Shown in pieces: positions 15,884-23,918 of a stretch of 54,763 nucleotides of DNA (position 1 is the stretch's first letter; every line of letters starts with the position of its first letter). Source of the DNA: J051 sp040289295 (GTDB lineage: Bacteria; Armatimonadota; Fimbriimonadia; Fimbriimonadales; ATM1); NCBI GenBank assembly GCA_040289295.1, contig PSLA01000016.1, positions 1-54,763 of the forward strand. Reading direction: 5' to 3'. The notes under the pieces were generated by a model, which saw only the letters and a list, made by a program, of their open reading frames with translations, had not been told where the DNA came from and ran no database searches. Position numbers and translations under genes: made by a program.

Positions 15884-16641
15884 CGCTCGACTCAGGCTTC
15901 CTCATTGCGCTGTTCGCCGTGTTTATGCGCACGTCGGCAATGGTGCTGATATCGCCGCTGTTTACCGGCATGGGCACGCCCACGAAGGTTCGCGTGTTCT
16001 TCGCCGCGGCGCTCGCTCTTGCTTTGGCGCCCGGGCTCTCAGGCGTTATTTTCGTTCCAGCCGACCTGTATGGTCTTGTCTCCATCGCCGCGACGGAAAT
16101 CGCGTTCGGTCTGATTCTCGGGTTCTTGGTGCAGATGGTAATGCTCGCCGCGCAGGTTGCCGGCTCGTTCCTCGATCTCAGCGTCGGGTTGGGTCTTGCG
16201 TCCATTCTCGCGCCGAACGCGTCGATTCCAGGCAGCATTATCTCGCGCTTCAAGTACTTTCTCGCGCTTGTGCTTTTCCTGTCGCTGGACGGACACCATT
16301 TGATGATCCAGGCGATGCTGGCGGGCTATCGGGTCGAGGCGCCGCTTGGCGGCGAGGTTGTGTATCAAGTGATGCTGACCGGTGTGTGGCAGATGTCGCT
16401 CATCGCTCTGCAGATTGCGCTGCCCGTTGCGGCGGTGAGCGTTGTGGTTGACGCCTGCTTTGGCATCATTAGCCGCGCCGTTCCGCAAATCAACGTGCTC
16501 ATAGCAGGCATCTCCGGCAAGATGCTCATCGGAATCGTCGCGCTCTCGCTCTCGCTGCCCACGTTGGCGATCGGCGTGTCGCGATCGCTCGAGGCGGTGC
16601 AGGCGCTCATCGAGAGGTGGCTGGGAGTCCGAGGAGTCTGA
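15880..16641 (+). CDS. fliR: Flagellar export gate protein FliR
   Basis: A 253-residue membrane protein with six predicted helices; FMRTSAMVLISPLFTGMGTP near the N-terminus is characteristic, and QMVMLAAQVAGSFLDLSVGL and SRAVPQINVLIAGISGKMLI are family blocks. I chose the ATG at 15880, which overlaps the fliQ stop as ATGA; a frame-open start at 15814 would overlap fliQ by 70 bases. FliR completes the FliPQR gate. flhB starts two bases after its stop. Confidence 0.96.
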   Translation: MTLDSGFLIALFAVFMRTSAMVLISPLFTGMGTPTKVRVFFAAALALALAPGLSGVIFVPADLYGLVSIAATEIAFGLILGFLVQMVMLAAQVAGSFLDLSVGLGLASILAPNASIPGSIISRFKYFLALVLFLSLDGHHLMIQAMLAGYRVEAPLGGEVVYQVMLTGVWQMSLIALQIALPVAAVSVVVDACFGIISRAVPQINVLIAGISGKMLIGIVALSLSLPTLAIGVSRSLEAVQALIERWLGVRGV

Positions 16642-16642
16642 C

Positions 16643-17710
16643 ATGCCAGAAACCAGCCAAGAACGTACAGAGCAAGCGACACCGCGAAAACGGCAGCGCG
16701 CGCGTCGGCAAGGGACCGTCGCCAAGTCCACCGACTTGACGACCGCCGGCGTCCTCCTGGCGCTTGCGATCGGGTTGCCTCTCACCGCGGGCACGCTCGG
16801 GCTCGCCCTCGTGAAGAGCATGCAAACGGGCCTTGCGCCGGAAAGCACGACGCTGGACATGACCAATTTGCTGGTGCACGTAGGGCGCAACGTAACGCCC
16901 GTTGCGATTGCGCTCATCCCGTTGATGGTTCTGGGCGTGGGGGCTGGCATCGTAACCAGTCTTGCGCAAGTGGGGTTTCACCTAAGCGCCGAGCCGCTTC
17001 AGCCCAATCTGAGTAGGATCAACCCGATCCAGGGATTGAAGCGGTTGCTGTCACGGCGCAGCCTGTTCGAGCTGGTGAAGACGCTCGCAAAGGTTGCGAT
17101 CATCGGATGGCTTGTGTGGCGGGACATCTCGACAAACTGGGACGAGTTGCTTGCGCTGGCAACGCTTCCCCCGTTAGCAGGCGTTACGTGGGTGGGCGGC
17201 TTCATCGCAAGCCTCATCTTGAAGGTCGCCCTCCTTTGGATCGTGGTGGGCATTGGGGATTACATTTTTCAACGACGCCAGGTGGAGAAGGAGATTATGA
17301 TGACGCGCGACGAGCTGAAACGCGAACTCAAGGAAACCGAGTTCTCCCCCGAACTGCGCGCCGAACTCGCTCGCAGGCGTCGTATGTTGGCGCGCGCGCG
17401 CCAGATGGCGAGCGTGAAGAAGGCGGACGTCGTGATTACCAACCCCGTGGAGTACGCCGTGGCTCTGAAGTACGACGAGAACAGGATGGCGGCGCCGGTG
17501 GTTGTGGCGAAGGGAAGGCACCGCATCGCAGAACGAATCCGGGAAGAGGCGAAGAAGCACCGCGTGCCGATAGTCCCAAACCCGCCGCTCGCTCGGTCCC
17601 TCTATAAAGAGGTTGAGGTCGGTTCCGCGATTCCTGCATCTCTGTATCAGGCGGTGGCCGAGGTCCTCGCGGTTGTGTTCCGAGCGAAGCGTGGGCGCAG
17701 GGCGTCATAG
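16643..17710 (+). CDS. flhB: Flagellar export switch protein FlhB (variant cleavage site)
   Basis: A 355-residue protein with the FlhB start ERTEQATPRKRQRARRQGTV, four membrane helices between about 30 and 210, the EIMMTRDELKRELKETE linker and a cytoplasmic domain ending in the partner-binding KKHRVPIVPNPPLARSLYKE. FlhB switches export from rod/hook to filament substrates after self-cleaving between N and P of NPTH. Here the site is NPVE (267-270; bases 17441-17452): asparagine and proline are kept but threonine and histidine are replaced. It is the last gene of the operon. Confidence 0.96.
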   Translation: MPETSQERTEQATPRKRQRARRQGTVAKSTDLTTAGVLLALAIGLPLTAGTLGLALVKSMQTGLAPESTTLDMTNLLVHVGRNVTPVAIALIPLMVLGVGAGIVTSLAQVGFHLSAEPLQPNLSRINPIQGLKRLLSRRSLFELVKTLAKVAIIGWLVWRDISTNWDELLALATLPPLAGVTWVGGFIASLILKVALLWIVVGIGDYIFQRRQVEKEIMMTRDELKRELKETEFSPELRAELARRRRMLARARQMASVKKADVVITNPVEYAVALKYDENRMAAPVVVAKGRHRIAERIREEAKKHRVPIVPNPPLARSLYKEVEVGSAIPASLYQAVAEVLAVVFRAKRGRRAS

Positions 17711-17736
17711 CCCCCGCCCACGCATCGCGTGTGAGG

Positions 17737-18532
17737 TTAGCCGCCGCAGGCCCAGTACCAGGTTCTCCTAGTGGGGTGTGGGTCCCCGGACCGGTCCCCC
17801 TCGGGCGACACGCGTGCTTCATCGAAGCCAACGTGGCCAACAGTGAACTTGGCGTGCCCATCTGCGAAGAGCAAGTTTCCGCCGTTACTGTGCCACCTGC
17901 GATAGAAGTTCCACGGCGGGTCGCAATCGTAGCCGTACCGTTNNNNNNNNNNNNNNNNNNNNNNNNNNNNNNNNNNNNNNNNNNNNNNNNNNNNNNNNNN
18001 NNNNNNNNNNNNNNNNNNNNNNNNNNNNNNNNNNNNNNNNNNNNNNNNNNNNNNNNNNNCCCGCCACCACGGAGAACATGCACCTGGTGAAGCGATAACT
18101 GCTACCGTATGCCTCCCAGTAGCTGCGGGCCGTGGGGACGTCTCTGTCGGTAAACGGGCCACCCATGTCGAGCGGGCACTTGAAGATCGGCTCGAGCGCG
18201 TACGCGTGTGCGCCTTGGTCGTCCGAAGTGACCCCTCCACCCTGAATGTACGGATGGAGCTGTGTCTCTATGCCCAAGTGCCCCGGCTGACCAGCCGGCG
18301 GGCGGCTCATGTACGCGTAGAAGATTGGATACGTGTCGTCGTAGTCCATCAGGTACATCCTGACTGCCATGCCGATCTGCCGCAGATTGGAAAGGCAGTG
18401 GGTCTTTTTCGCCGCCTCTTTCGCACGTGCAAACACCGGGAACAAGATCGCGGCGAGAATCGCGATGATGGCAACGACGACAAGCAACTCGATGAGCGTG
18501 AACGCTCCTGGTTTCCTGTGTCTGTTTCTCAT
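17737..18532 (-). CDS. DUF1559-type pseudopilin (H-X9-DG), interrupted by an assembly gap
   Basis: The protein starts MRNRHRKPGAFTLIELLVVV, a type IV prepilin N-terminus cleaved before the phenylalanine and forming a membrane helix. It continues with CLSNLRQIGMAVRMYLMDYD, typical of DUF1559 (SBP_bac_10) proteins, and its C-terminal part has H-SNGGNLLFA-DG, the H-X9-DG motif. A run of N (17943-18059) splits the gene, and the two halves are in different frames because the gap length is only an estimate. AGGAG precedes the ATG at 18532. The gene stands alone and lies directly behind a TPP riboswitch and terminator. The family is abundant in Planctomycetes and Armatimonadetes; its function is unknown. 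Confidence 0.88.
17943..18059. other. Assembly gap, 117 N
   Basis: A run of N inside the pseudopilin gene. The flanking reading frames do not match, so the true gap length differs from 117. Confidence 0.99.
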
Positions 18533-18550
18533 TGGTCTTCTCCTTGAACG

Positions 18551-18583
18551 CAAAAGCCGCTTCGCGGAAGGCGAAACGGCTTT
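18551..18583 (-). terminator. Intrinsic terminator of the TPP riboswitch
   Basis: On the minus strand, GCCGTTTCGC, loop CTTCC and GCGAAGCGGC form a ten-pair stem with one G-U pair, followed by TTTTG. It ends about 20 bases before the pseudopilin start codon. Confidence 0.85.
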
Positions 18584-18605
18584 GAAGACCTTCGAGGTCA
18601 TCCGC

Positions 18606-18698
18606 TTCGCATTCCCTACGCCGGTACGAACCGGATCAGGTTCAAAGGGTCTCCCAGGATTGGGACTCTCAGCCTCTCTTCGAGGCTCCCCTTGCGAA
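18606..18698 (-). promoter_or_regulatory. TPP riboswitch (THI element) aptamer
   Basis: The minus strand carries GGGGAGCC, GGCTGAGAG, ACCCTTTGAACCTGATC and ACCGGCGTAGGGAA in the right order and spacing, which are the conserved core segments of the thiamine pyrophosphate aptamer, with an optional P3a hairpin (TCCCAATCCTGGGA). P1 is TTCGCA paired with TGCGAA. The 3' half of P1 continues into GCGAAGCGG, the same sequence as the 3' arm of the downstream terminator, so P1 and an antiterminator compete. TPP should turn transcription of the pseudopilin gene off. Known THI elements control thiamine synthesis or uptake genes, so the target here is unexpected. Confidence 0.96.
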
Positions 18699-18716
18699 CG
18701 GCTTTTGCTACCCAGC

Positions 18717-18722
18717 AGTATA
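18717..18722 (-). promoter_or_regulatory. Possible -10 element between the tRNA and the riboswitch
   Basis: TATACT on the minus strand lies between the tRNA 3' end and the aptamer. A matching -35 would fall inside the tRNA gene and is not clear, so readthrough from the tRNA promoter is the alternative. Confidence 0.35.
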
Positions 18723-18729
18723 CCCCAGT

Positions 18730-18805
18730 TGGTGGGCCCGGCAGGATTTGAACCTGCGACCAAGCGGTTATGAGCCGCCCGCTCTGACCCCTGAGCTACG
18801 GGCCC
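18730..18805 (-). tRNA. tRNA with CAU anticodon (Met or Ile2)
   Basis: A 76-nt tRNA with acceptor GGGCCCG/CGGGCCC, anticodon loop CTCATAA in the stem GCGGCTCATAACCGC, T-arm GGTTCAAATCC and an encoded CCA. CAU can mean elongator methionine or lysidine-modified isoleucine; I cannot decide from sequence alone. The 3' end lies about 30 bases upstream of the TPP aptamer on the same strand. Confidence 0.93.
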
Positions 18806-18872
18806 CAACCACGCCCGGAGCATACCCGGGGGTAACCTTGCTGCCTGCTTGAAGCGTCAAAACGAACCGGAT

Positions 18873-19463
18873 ATGACGTTCGAAGCGGCCCAAATCGGCG
18901 CGCCGGCACTAGACGACGATTCCGTCCTGGTGCGGCGCTTTCTTGCCGGCGACGTCTCCGCCTTCGATTCTCTGTACCAAAGGTACTACAACAAAGTGTA
19001 CGCCCTCGCGCGAGGCATCTTGGGCGACAGTGATGATGCCCTTGATGCCCTTCAAAGTACCTTCGTGCAGGTCTGGAAGAACCTTCCGCGCTTTCAGCAG
19101 CGGAGCCAGTTCGGCACGTGGCTTTACCGAATCGCGGTGAACACGGCCATCCAGCATGCGCGGCGCACTAAGAGGTGTCGCGACAGCGAGCCACTTGACG
19201 AGGCGAGCGTAGGCACGGTAGCCGAAGAGCAACAAGAAGATCCCCTCGGCGAGCGAGTGGCAGCCGCCATGAGACTACTTCGAGAAGAGGACCGCGCGCT
19301 GCTTTCTCTCTACTACTGGGAAGAGCAGTCTCTCGAACAAATCGCAGACGTGCTCGGCTGCTCAGCGAACGCCGCAAAAACGAGATTGTATAGAGCCAGA
19401 GAAAGATTTAGAGTCGTGTGGAACAAGTTGGAGATGCAACATGAAACAGAACAAGATGCATGA
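18873..19463 (+). CDS. ECF (extracytoplasmic function) sigma factor
   Basis: A protein of about 196 residues with sigma region 2 (FDSLYQRYYNKVYALARGIL, ALDALQSTFVQVWKNLPRF, GTWLYRIAVNTAIQHARR) and region 4 (LLSLYYWEEQSLEQIADVLG then NAAKTRLYRARERFR). Regions 1 and 3 are absent, as in group 4 sigma factors. ATG 18873 and TTG 18849 are both possible starts, neither with a good Shine-Dalgarno site. The 3' end overlaps the next gene, a membrane protein that is probably its anti-sigma factor, by 23 bases. Confidence 0.93.
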   Translation: MTFEAAQIGAPALDDDSVLVRRFLAGDVSAFDSLYQRYYNKVYALARGILGDSDDALDALQSTFVQVWKNLPRFQQRSQFGTWLYRIAVNTAIQHARRTKRCRDSEPLDEASVGTVAEEQQEDPLGERVAAAMRLLREEDRALLSLYYWEEQSLEQIADVLGCSANAAKTRLYRARERFRVVWNKLEMQHETEQDA

Positions 19464-20229
19464 ATCGGTTCAAGAGATGCTTTGGATGGCCGCCGAAAGC
19501 GGGGACGCCGAGGCGATCACCGAGTTCGAACGGCGCTACCCCCAGTACAGAGGGGAACTTGCGCGCGTACGAGCAATGGTCGAAGCGATGCGGAGCGCTC
19601 GACCGATGCGAACGACCGTGGAAGCGTTCCGCCAACCCGCACGCCGATCCGAGTCTGTATTCGCACGGCTCGCACTCGTCGCCAGCGTTTTCCTCGGGTT
19701 GGCCATCGTCGGGTACGGCGCGTATCGTATCACAGACTTAGTCACACACAGAGACGGCGCTGGCTGGAGCAACACTGGGGTAACTGGTAGCGAAACGCCA
19801 ACCGATGTGGCCAAAGGCTCTGGAACCTCCACCGCACCGCCCGCTATACCTACCGAACCTGAACCCGAACCGCAGGGCATCGCGGCGAGACCGGTGGTGC
19901 CGCAGACGCGCCGTGAGCCGATGGTAAGCCTTCGCGGCGACGCGACGCTCTTCCAAGCAATCAGCGCATTCCGGGCTGCGGGCATGACGGTCCATGTGGA
20001 TCCCGCGGTCGAGGACCTGTCCCTTGGCCTTGCGCCGGAGAACCCCGACGCCCTCCTGACGCTCCGTCCTGATGAGGCGGCGATGCTGCTGGAGCGCGTG
20101 GCGCCTGTTCGCGTCCAGGAGATTGGTCCGAAGGAGTTCCTTGTCATTCCGCTCGAAAAGGTGAATAACCTGGAAGCTGCTCCGGCGAAGCGGGCCGAGC
20201 CGGCACGAAACCAAGAGGGCGCCGGTTAA
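19441..20229 (+). CDS. Membrane anti-sigma-like protein with an STN-like outer domain
   Basis: A 262-residue protein. Residues 1-70 are cytoplasmic and helical (EFERRYPQYRGELARVRAMV); one membrane helix spans about 74-94 (ARLALVASVFLGLAIVGYGA); a Pro/Thr/Glu-rich linker follows; residues about 160-245 resemble the short STN/secretin-N repeat (DATLFQAISAFRAAGMTVHV, then DEAAMLLERVAPVRVQEIG and EFLVIPLEKV). It overlaps the ECF sigma gene and its layout fits an anti-sigma factor, but there is no zinc-binding HxxxCxxC motif. STN domains normally occur in secretins and TonB receptors, where they pass signals. The anti-sigma role is inferred from context. Confidence 0.65.
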   Translation: MKQNKMHESVQEMLWMAAESGDAEAITEFERRYPQYRGELARVRAMVEAMRSARPMRTTVEAFRQPARRSESVFARLALVASVFLGLAIVGYGAYRITDLVTHRDGAGWSNTGVTGSETPTDVAKGSGTSTAPPAIPTEPEPEPQGIAARPVVPQTRREPMVSLRGDATLFQAISAFRAAGMTVHVDPAVEDLSLGLAPENPDALLTLRPDEAAMLLERVAPVRVQEIGPKEFLVIPLEKVNNLEAAPAKRAEPARNQEGAG

Positions 20230-20261
20230 GAGAACTTTTAGGACCGCCTCTATATGTTTAG

Positions 20262-21065
20262 ATGGTTGTGCGCGAGGTGAGGCACGAGCAGAGGGCATTT
20301 ACGCTTATCGAGTTGCTCGTCGTGATCGCGATTGTCGCAATCATGGCGGCCATCCTTTTCCCCGTTTTTATTCGGTCGAAGGAAGCCGGAAAGCGAATCG
20401 CATGCCTGTCGAACATGAAGCAGCTTGGCATGGCAGTTATGATGTATGGTGACAGCCATGATGGCTTTCTTCCGATGGCAACGAACTTCGCCGAGCCTCC
20501 GGAGAGCCCGCTGCGCCTGTGGACGGGACAGGTGCATCCGTACATCGGGAATCAACAACTCGTGTCCTGCCCGAGCCAACCGGGCAAATACGGCGAGACC
20601 TGGGCAGAGCGCGCCGAGATGACCATTGGCTACTCCGGCGCCACTGCCTACGATCCAAATGGATGCGATGAGAACGATCCGGACCCGATCGGATGCGAGG
20701 GATTTACGCGCCCCGCTAGCGTGCGGTCAATGGATCGTCCCGCCGATATCGGCTTATTCGCGGATACTCCTGGCGGGCCGGTTTCAGCCAAATACAGGGG
20801 ATACACCTTTAGCCCGTACAGCGGTGCCGACGACCCGCTTGACCCACGCATGGGTGCTCCTCTTTGCTCGGACCGAGACCTCGTATTGGAACTTAACAAT
20901 CTGCCGCCGAGTCGGCTGAAACCGATCTTCGCCAGGCACCAGAAGCGTGGAGATGACAGAGGCTTCACCAACGTCATGTTCGCCGATGGGCATGCGAAAG
21001 GGTACTCCGCAAAGTCTATCAACGCAAAGAGCGCCGGCGCGGCAATCCTCTGGCGGTTCCGGTAG
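20262..21065 (+). CDS. DUF1559-type pseudopilin
   Basis: A 267-residue protein with a prepilin N-terminus (RAFTLIELLVVIAIVAIMAA) that should be cleaved before the phenylalanine, the following CLSNMKQLGMAVMMYGDSHD, and the C-terminal NVMFADGHAKGYS. The histidine-to-DG spacing is longer than nine residues. Several cysteines (CPSQP, GCDEN, GCEGF) may form disulfides outside the cell. It lies 32 bases behind the anti-sigma-like gene and may be a target or part of the same transcript. There is no clear Shine-Dalgarno site; a GTG at 20277 is an alternative start. Confidence 0.85.
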   Translation: MVVREVRHEQRAFTLIELLVVIAIVAIMAAILFPVFIRSKEAGKRIACLSNMKQLGMAVMMYGDSHDGFLPMATNFAEPPESPLRLWTGQVHPYIGNQQLVSCPSQPGKYGETWAERAEMTIGYSGATAYDPNGCDENDPDPIGCEGFTRPASVRSMDRPADIGLFADTPGGPVSAKYRGYTFSPYSGADDPLDPRMGAPLCSDRDLVLELNNLPPSRLKPIFARHQKRGDDRGFTNVMFADGHAKGYSAKSINAKSAGAAILWRFR

Positions 21066-21142
21066 TTTGGCGACTGCAGTAGGGTAGGATTACCGGTTGG
21101 CTCGGCGTGAACCGCCTACCGCGCCGGGCGAGGGATTCCGTC

Positions 21143-23857
21143 ATGATTCAACAAGAGGCTCCAACAACTAAGAAGCGCGTCCTCCTCTTTAGCGAAGGCT
21201 CTGCCGACCAGAAGGACCTCCTGGGTGGTAAGGGAGCGAACCTCGCCGAGATGACCAACCTCGGGCTTCCTGTCCCGCCGGGATTTATCGTCACAACCGA
21301 GGTATGCAGGCAGTACTACGCCGACGGGGGCTTGTTTCCTGACGGGTTGATGAACGAGATTCGCGAGGCAATGGTTGCCGTTGAAGAGGATATCGGACGT
21401 AAGTTCGGCGACGCCGAGAACCCCCTTCTCGTTTCCGTCCGCTCCGGCGCGAAGTTCAGCATGCCTGGGATGATGGACACCATCCTGAACCTTGGCATTA
21501 ACACCCAAACGCTAAAAGGTTTGGTCAAGCAAAGCGGCGACGATTGGTTTGCTTGGGACGCTAACCGCCGCTTCATCATGATGTTTTCCGATGTTGTGCT
21601 CGGCGTACCCAAAGCCGAGTACGAGGAGATTCTCCATCGCGTCAAGGCTGAGAAGCGCGTTGACCTCGACACCGACCTCACCGCCCAAGACCTCAAGGAG
21701 ATCTGCAACCTCTTTCTCGCCCACACGCAACAGCGCGCCGGGCGCGGCTTTCCCGCAGACCCCTGGGAGCAGCTTCAACTCGCCATTGAGGCGGTCTTCC
21801 GAAGCTGGAACAACGAGCGGGCGATCGTATACCGCCGGAAAGAGCGCATCCCCGATCACCTTGGGACGGCGGTCAATGTGCAAGCGATGGTGTTCGGTAA
21901 TCTCGGCGAGAATTCAGGTACGGGCGTTGCGTTCACTCGCGACCCATCATCGGGAGAAAAGTCGATCTATGGCGAATACCTGCCGAATGCTCAGGGCGAA
22001 GACGTAGTAGCGGGCATTCGCACGCCGTTGCCCCTAACAGAGCTGGGCACCCAGATGCCGGAGGTCTTCAACCAGTTCCGCCAGATCGCTGACAGGTTAG
22101 AGCACCACTACCGCGACATGATGGACATTGAGTTCACCGTCGAGAACGGGCGCCTCTTCATGCTGCAGTGCAGAGTGGGGAAGCGCACGGGCGCCGCAGC
22201 CGTCAAGATTGCGGTGGACATGGTAGACGAGGGCCTGATCCAGCCCAAGGAAGCGGTGCTTCGAGTTACCGCCGGGCACCTTGATCAACTCCTCCACCCT
22301 CGCCTCGATGAGAAGCACATCGCCTCGCAAGGGATCAAGCCGATCGCCAGGGGGCTTGCAGCCTCGCCTGGCGCGGCAGTCGGCGAGGCGGTCTTCGACG
22401 CAGATACAGCTGCCGAGCTCGGCAGACAGGGACGGAAGGTGATCCTTGTCCGCAACGAGACAAACCCGGATGACGTTCATGGCATGCTCGCCTCACAAGG
22501 CGTCCTAACATCACGGGGCGGACGAACATCGCACGCGGCTGTAGTTGCGCGTGGCTTCGGCATCCCCTGCGTTGCAGGCTGCGAGTCTGTTCATGTGAAT
22601 GAGCGCGAACGCACCTTCACTGTCCAGGGGCGAACTATTCGCGAAGGGGACATCATTACGATTGATGGCACGACCGGCTCGGTTTACGTAGGACCAATAC
22701 CACTGCTCAGCCCCGACATGGGCGGGGACTTTGCTCGAGTCATGGCATGGGCGAACGAGTTTCGAACCATCGGGGTTCGCGCCAACGCCGACAACCCGCG
22801 CGACGCAGCACAAGCAATACAGTTCGGCGCAGAAGGTATCGGCTTGTGCAGAACCGAGCACATGTTCTTCGAGCGCGACCGATTGCCCATCGTCCAGACG
22901 ATGATTCTTGCTGCAACCGAGGAGGAGCGCCAGGCGGCGTTGCGGCAATTGCAGGACATTCAGAGACGCGACTTCGAAGCGCTTTTCGAAACCATGGACG
23001 GACGCCCCATCACGATACGTCTGATTGATCCACCCCTGCACGAGTTCCTCCCGTCGCACGACCTTTTGCTGCAAGAGGTGACTGAGTTGCGCCAGGCGCA
23101 TAACACCGTCGGCGGCGACGCCCTCAAGCGCGTCCTCGATGAGAAGCAACTGATGCTCAAGGCCGTCAACGAGATGCGCGAGATGAACCCAATGCTCGGG
23201 CTGCGCGGATGCAGGCTCTCGATCCTCTTTCCAGGCATCGTTGAAATGCAAACCCGGGCAATCCTGCTTGCCGCAGTCCGCATAAAGGTACGGGGCATCG
23301 AAGTGAAGCCGGAGATCATGATCCCCCTCGTCGGACACGTCAACGAACTGCGCACCGTGCGCGAAAAGTTAGAGCAAGTTGCGCGCGAGGTCTTGGCGGA
23401 TGCGGGTGTAGAAGTTGATTACAAGTTCGGAACGATGATCGAGTTGCCAAGAGCCGCCATAACAGCCGACGAAATCGCCGAGTACGCGGACTTCTTCAGT
23501 TTCGGAACCAACGACCTGACGCAAACCACATTCGGATTCAGCCGCGACGACGCGGAGGCCAAGTTTTTGCGAGCGTACGTCGAGAACGGTATTTTGCCTC
23601 AGAACCCGTTTGAAACGCTTGATCGTCATGGCGTGGGCAAACTGATGAAACTATGCGTTGAATCCGCGCGAGCGGTGCGTCCGGAGATCAAACTCGGCAT
23701 CTGTGGCGAGCACGGAGGCGATCCCGATTCCATCGCGTACTGTCACGAGCTCGGCTTGGACTACGTCAGTTGCTCGCCGTTCCGCGTCCCGATCGCCTGC
23801 CTCGCCGCTGCTCAGGCCGCACTCAAGGGAGGCTGGGATTCCAGTTCAAGCGTGTAG
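21143..23857 (+). CDS. ppdK: Pyruvate, phosphate dikinase
   Basis: A 904-residue enzyme that interconverts pyruvate + ATP + Pi with PEP + AMP + PPi. The N-terminal ATP-grasp domain begins with LLGGKGANLAEMTNLGLPVP and has SVRSGAKFSMPGMMDT; the swivelling phosphohistidine domain has H464 in GGRTSHAAVVARG; the C-terminal PEP/pyruvate TIM barrel ends with GICGEHGGDP and its catalytic cysteine. Length is full. The ATG at 21143 with GAGGG upstream is preferred over a GTG at 21107. A possible -10 box (TAGGAT) lies about 60 bases upstream. It probably serves gluconeogenesis or PPi-linked glycolysis. It stands alone. Confidence 0.97.
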   Translation: MIQQEAPTTKKRVLLFSEGSADQKDLLGGKGANLAEMTNLGLPVPPGFIVTTEVCRQYYADGGLFPDGLMNEIREAMVAVEEDIGRKFGDAENPLLVSVRSGAKFSMPGMMDTILNLGINTQTLKGLVKQSGDDWFAWDANRRFIMMFSDVVLGVPKAEYEEILHRVKAEKRVDLDTDLTAQDLKEICNLFLAHTQQRAGRGFPADPWEQLQLAIEAVFRSWNNERAIVYRRKERIPDHLGTAVNVQAMVFGNLGENSGTGVAFTRDPSSGEKSIYGEYLPNAQGEDVVAGIRTPLPLTELGTQMPEVFNQFRQIADRLEHHYRDMMDIEFTVENGRLFMLQCRVGKRTGAAAVKIAVDMVDEGLIQPKEAVLRVTAGHLDQLLHPRLDEKHIASQGIKPIARGLAASPGAAVGEAVFDADTAAELGRQGRKVILVRNETNPDDVHGMLASQGVLTSRGGRTSHAAVVARGFGIPCVAGCESVHVNERERTFTVQGRTIREGDIITIDGTTGSVYVGPIPLLSPDMGGDFARVMAWANEFRTIGVRANADNPRDAAQAIQFGAEGIGLCRTEHMFFERDRLPIVQTMILAATEEERQAALRQLQDIQRRDFEALFETMDGRPITIRLIDPPLHEFLPSHDLLLQEVTELRQAHNTVGGDALKRVLDEKQLMLKAVNEMREMNPMLGLRGCRLSILFPGIVEMQTRAILLAAVRIKVRGIEVKPEIMIPLVGHVNELRTVREKLEQVAREVLADAGVEVDYKFGTMIELPRAAITADEIAEYADFFSFGTNDLTQTTFGFSRDDAEAKFLRAYVENGILPQNPFETLDRHGVGKLMKLCVESARAVRPEIKLGICGEHGGDPDSIAYCHELGLDYVSCSPFRVPIACLAAAQAALKGGWDSSSSV

Positions 23858-23918
23858 CCTTCACATAGCATACGTGTCCCCAGGCTGCGCAACCTCGGTA
23901 GCACAGGGTAGGTGCCGC

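Noticed and set aside
16039..16950. Minus-strand frame across fliR and flhB
   Set aside because: Antisense to two firmly identified membrane proteins.
17885..18823. A 312-residue pseudopilin starting upstream at 18823
   Set aside because: The extra N-terminus would be translated from the tRNA and TPP riboswitch; the ATG at 18532 with AGGAG is the true start.
22511..23338. Long minus-strand open frame inside ppdK
   Set aside because: It is a shadow of strongly conserved ppdK coding sequence, with no motif of its own.
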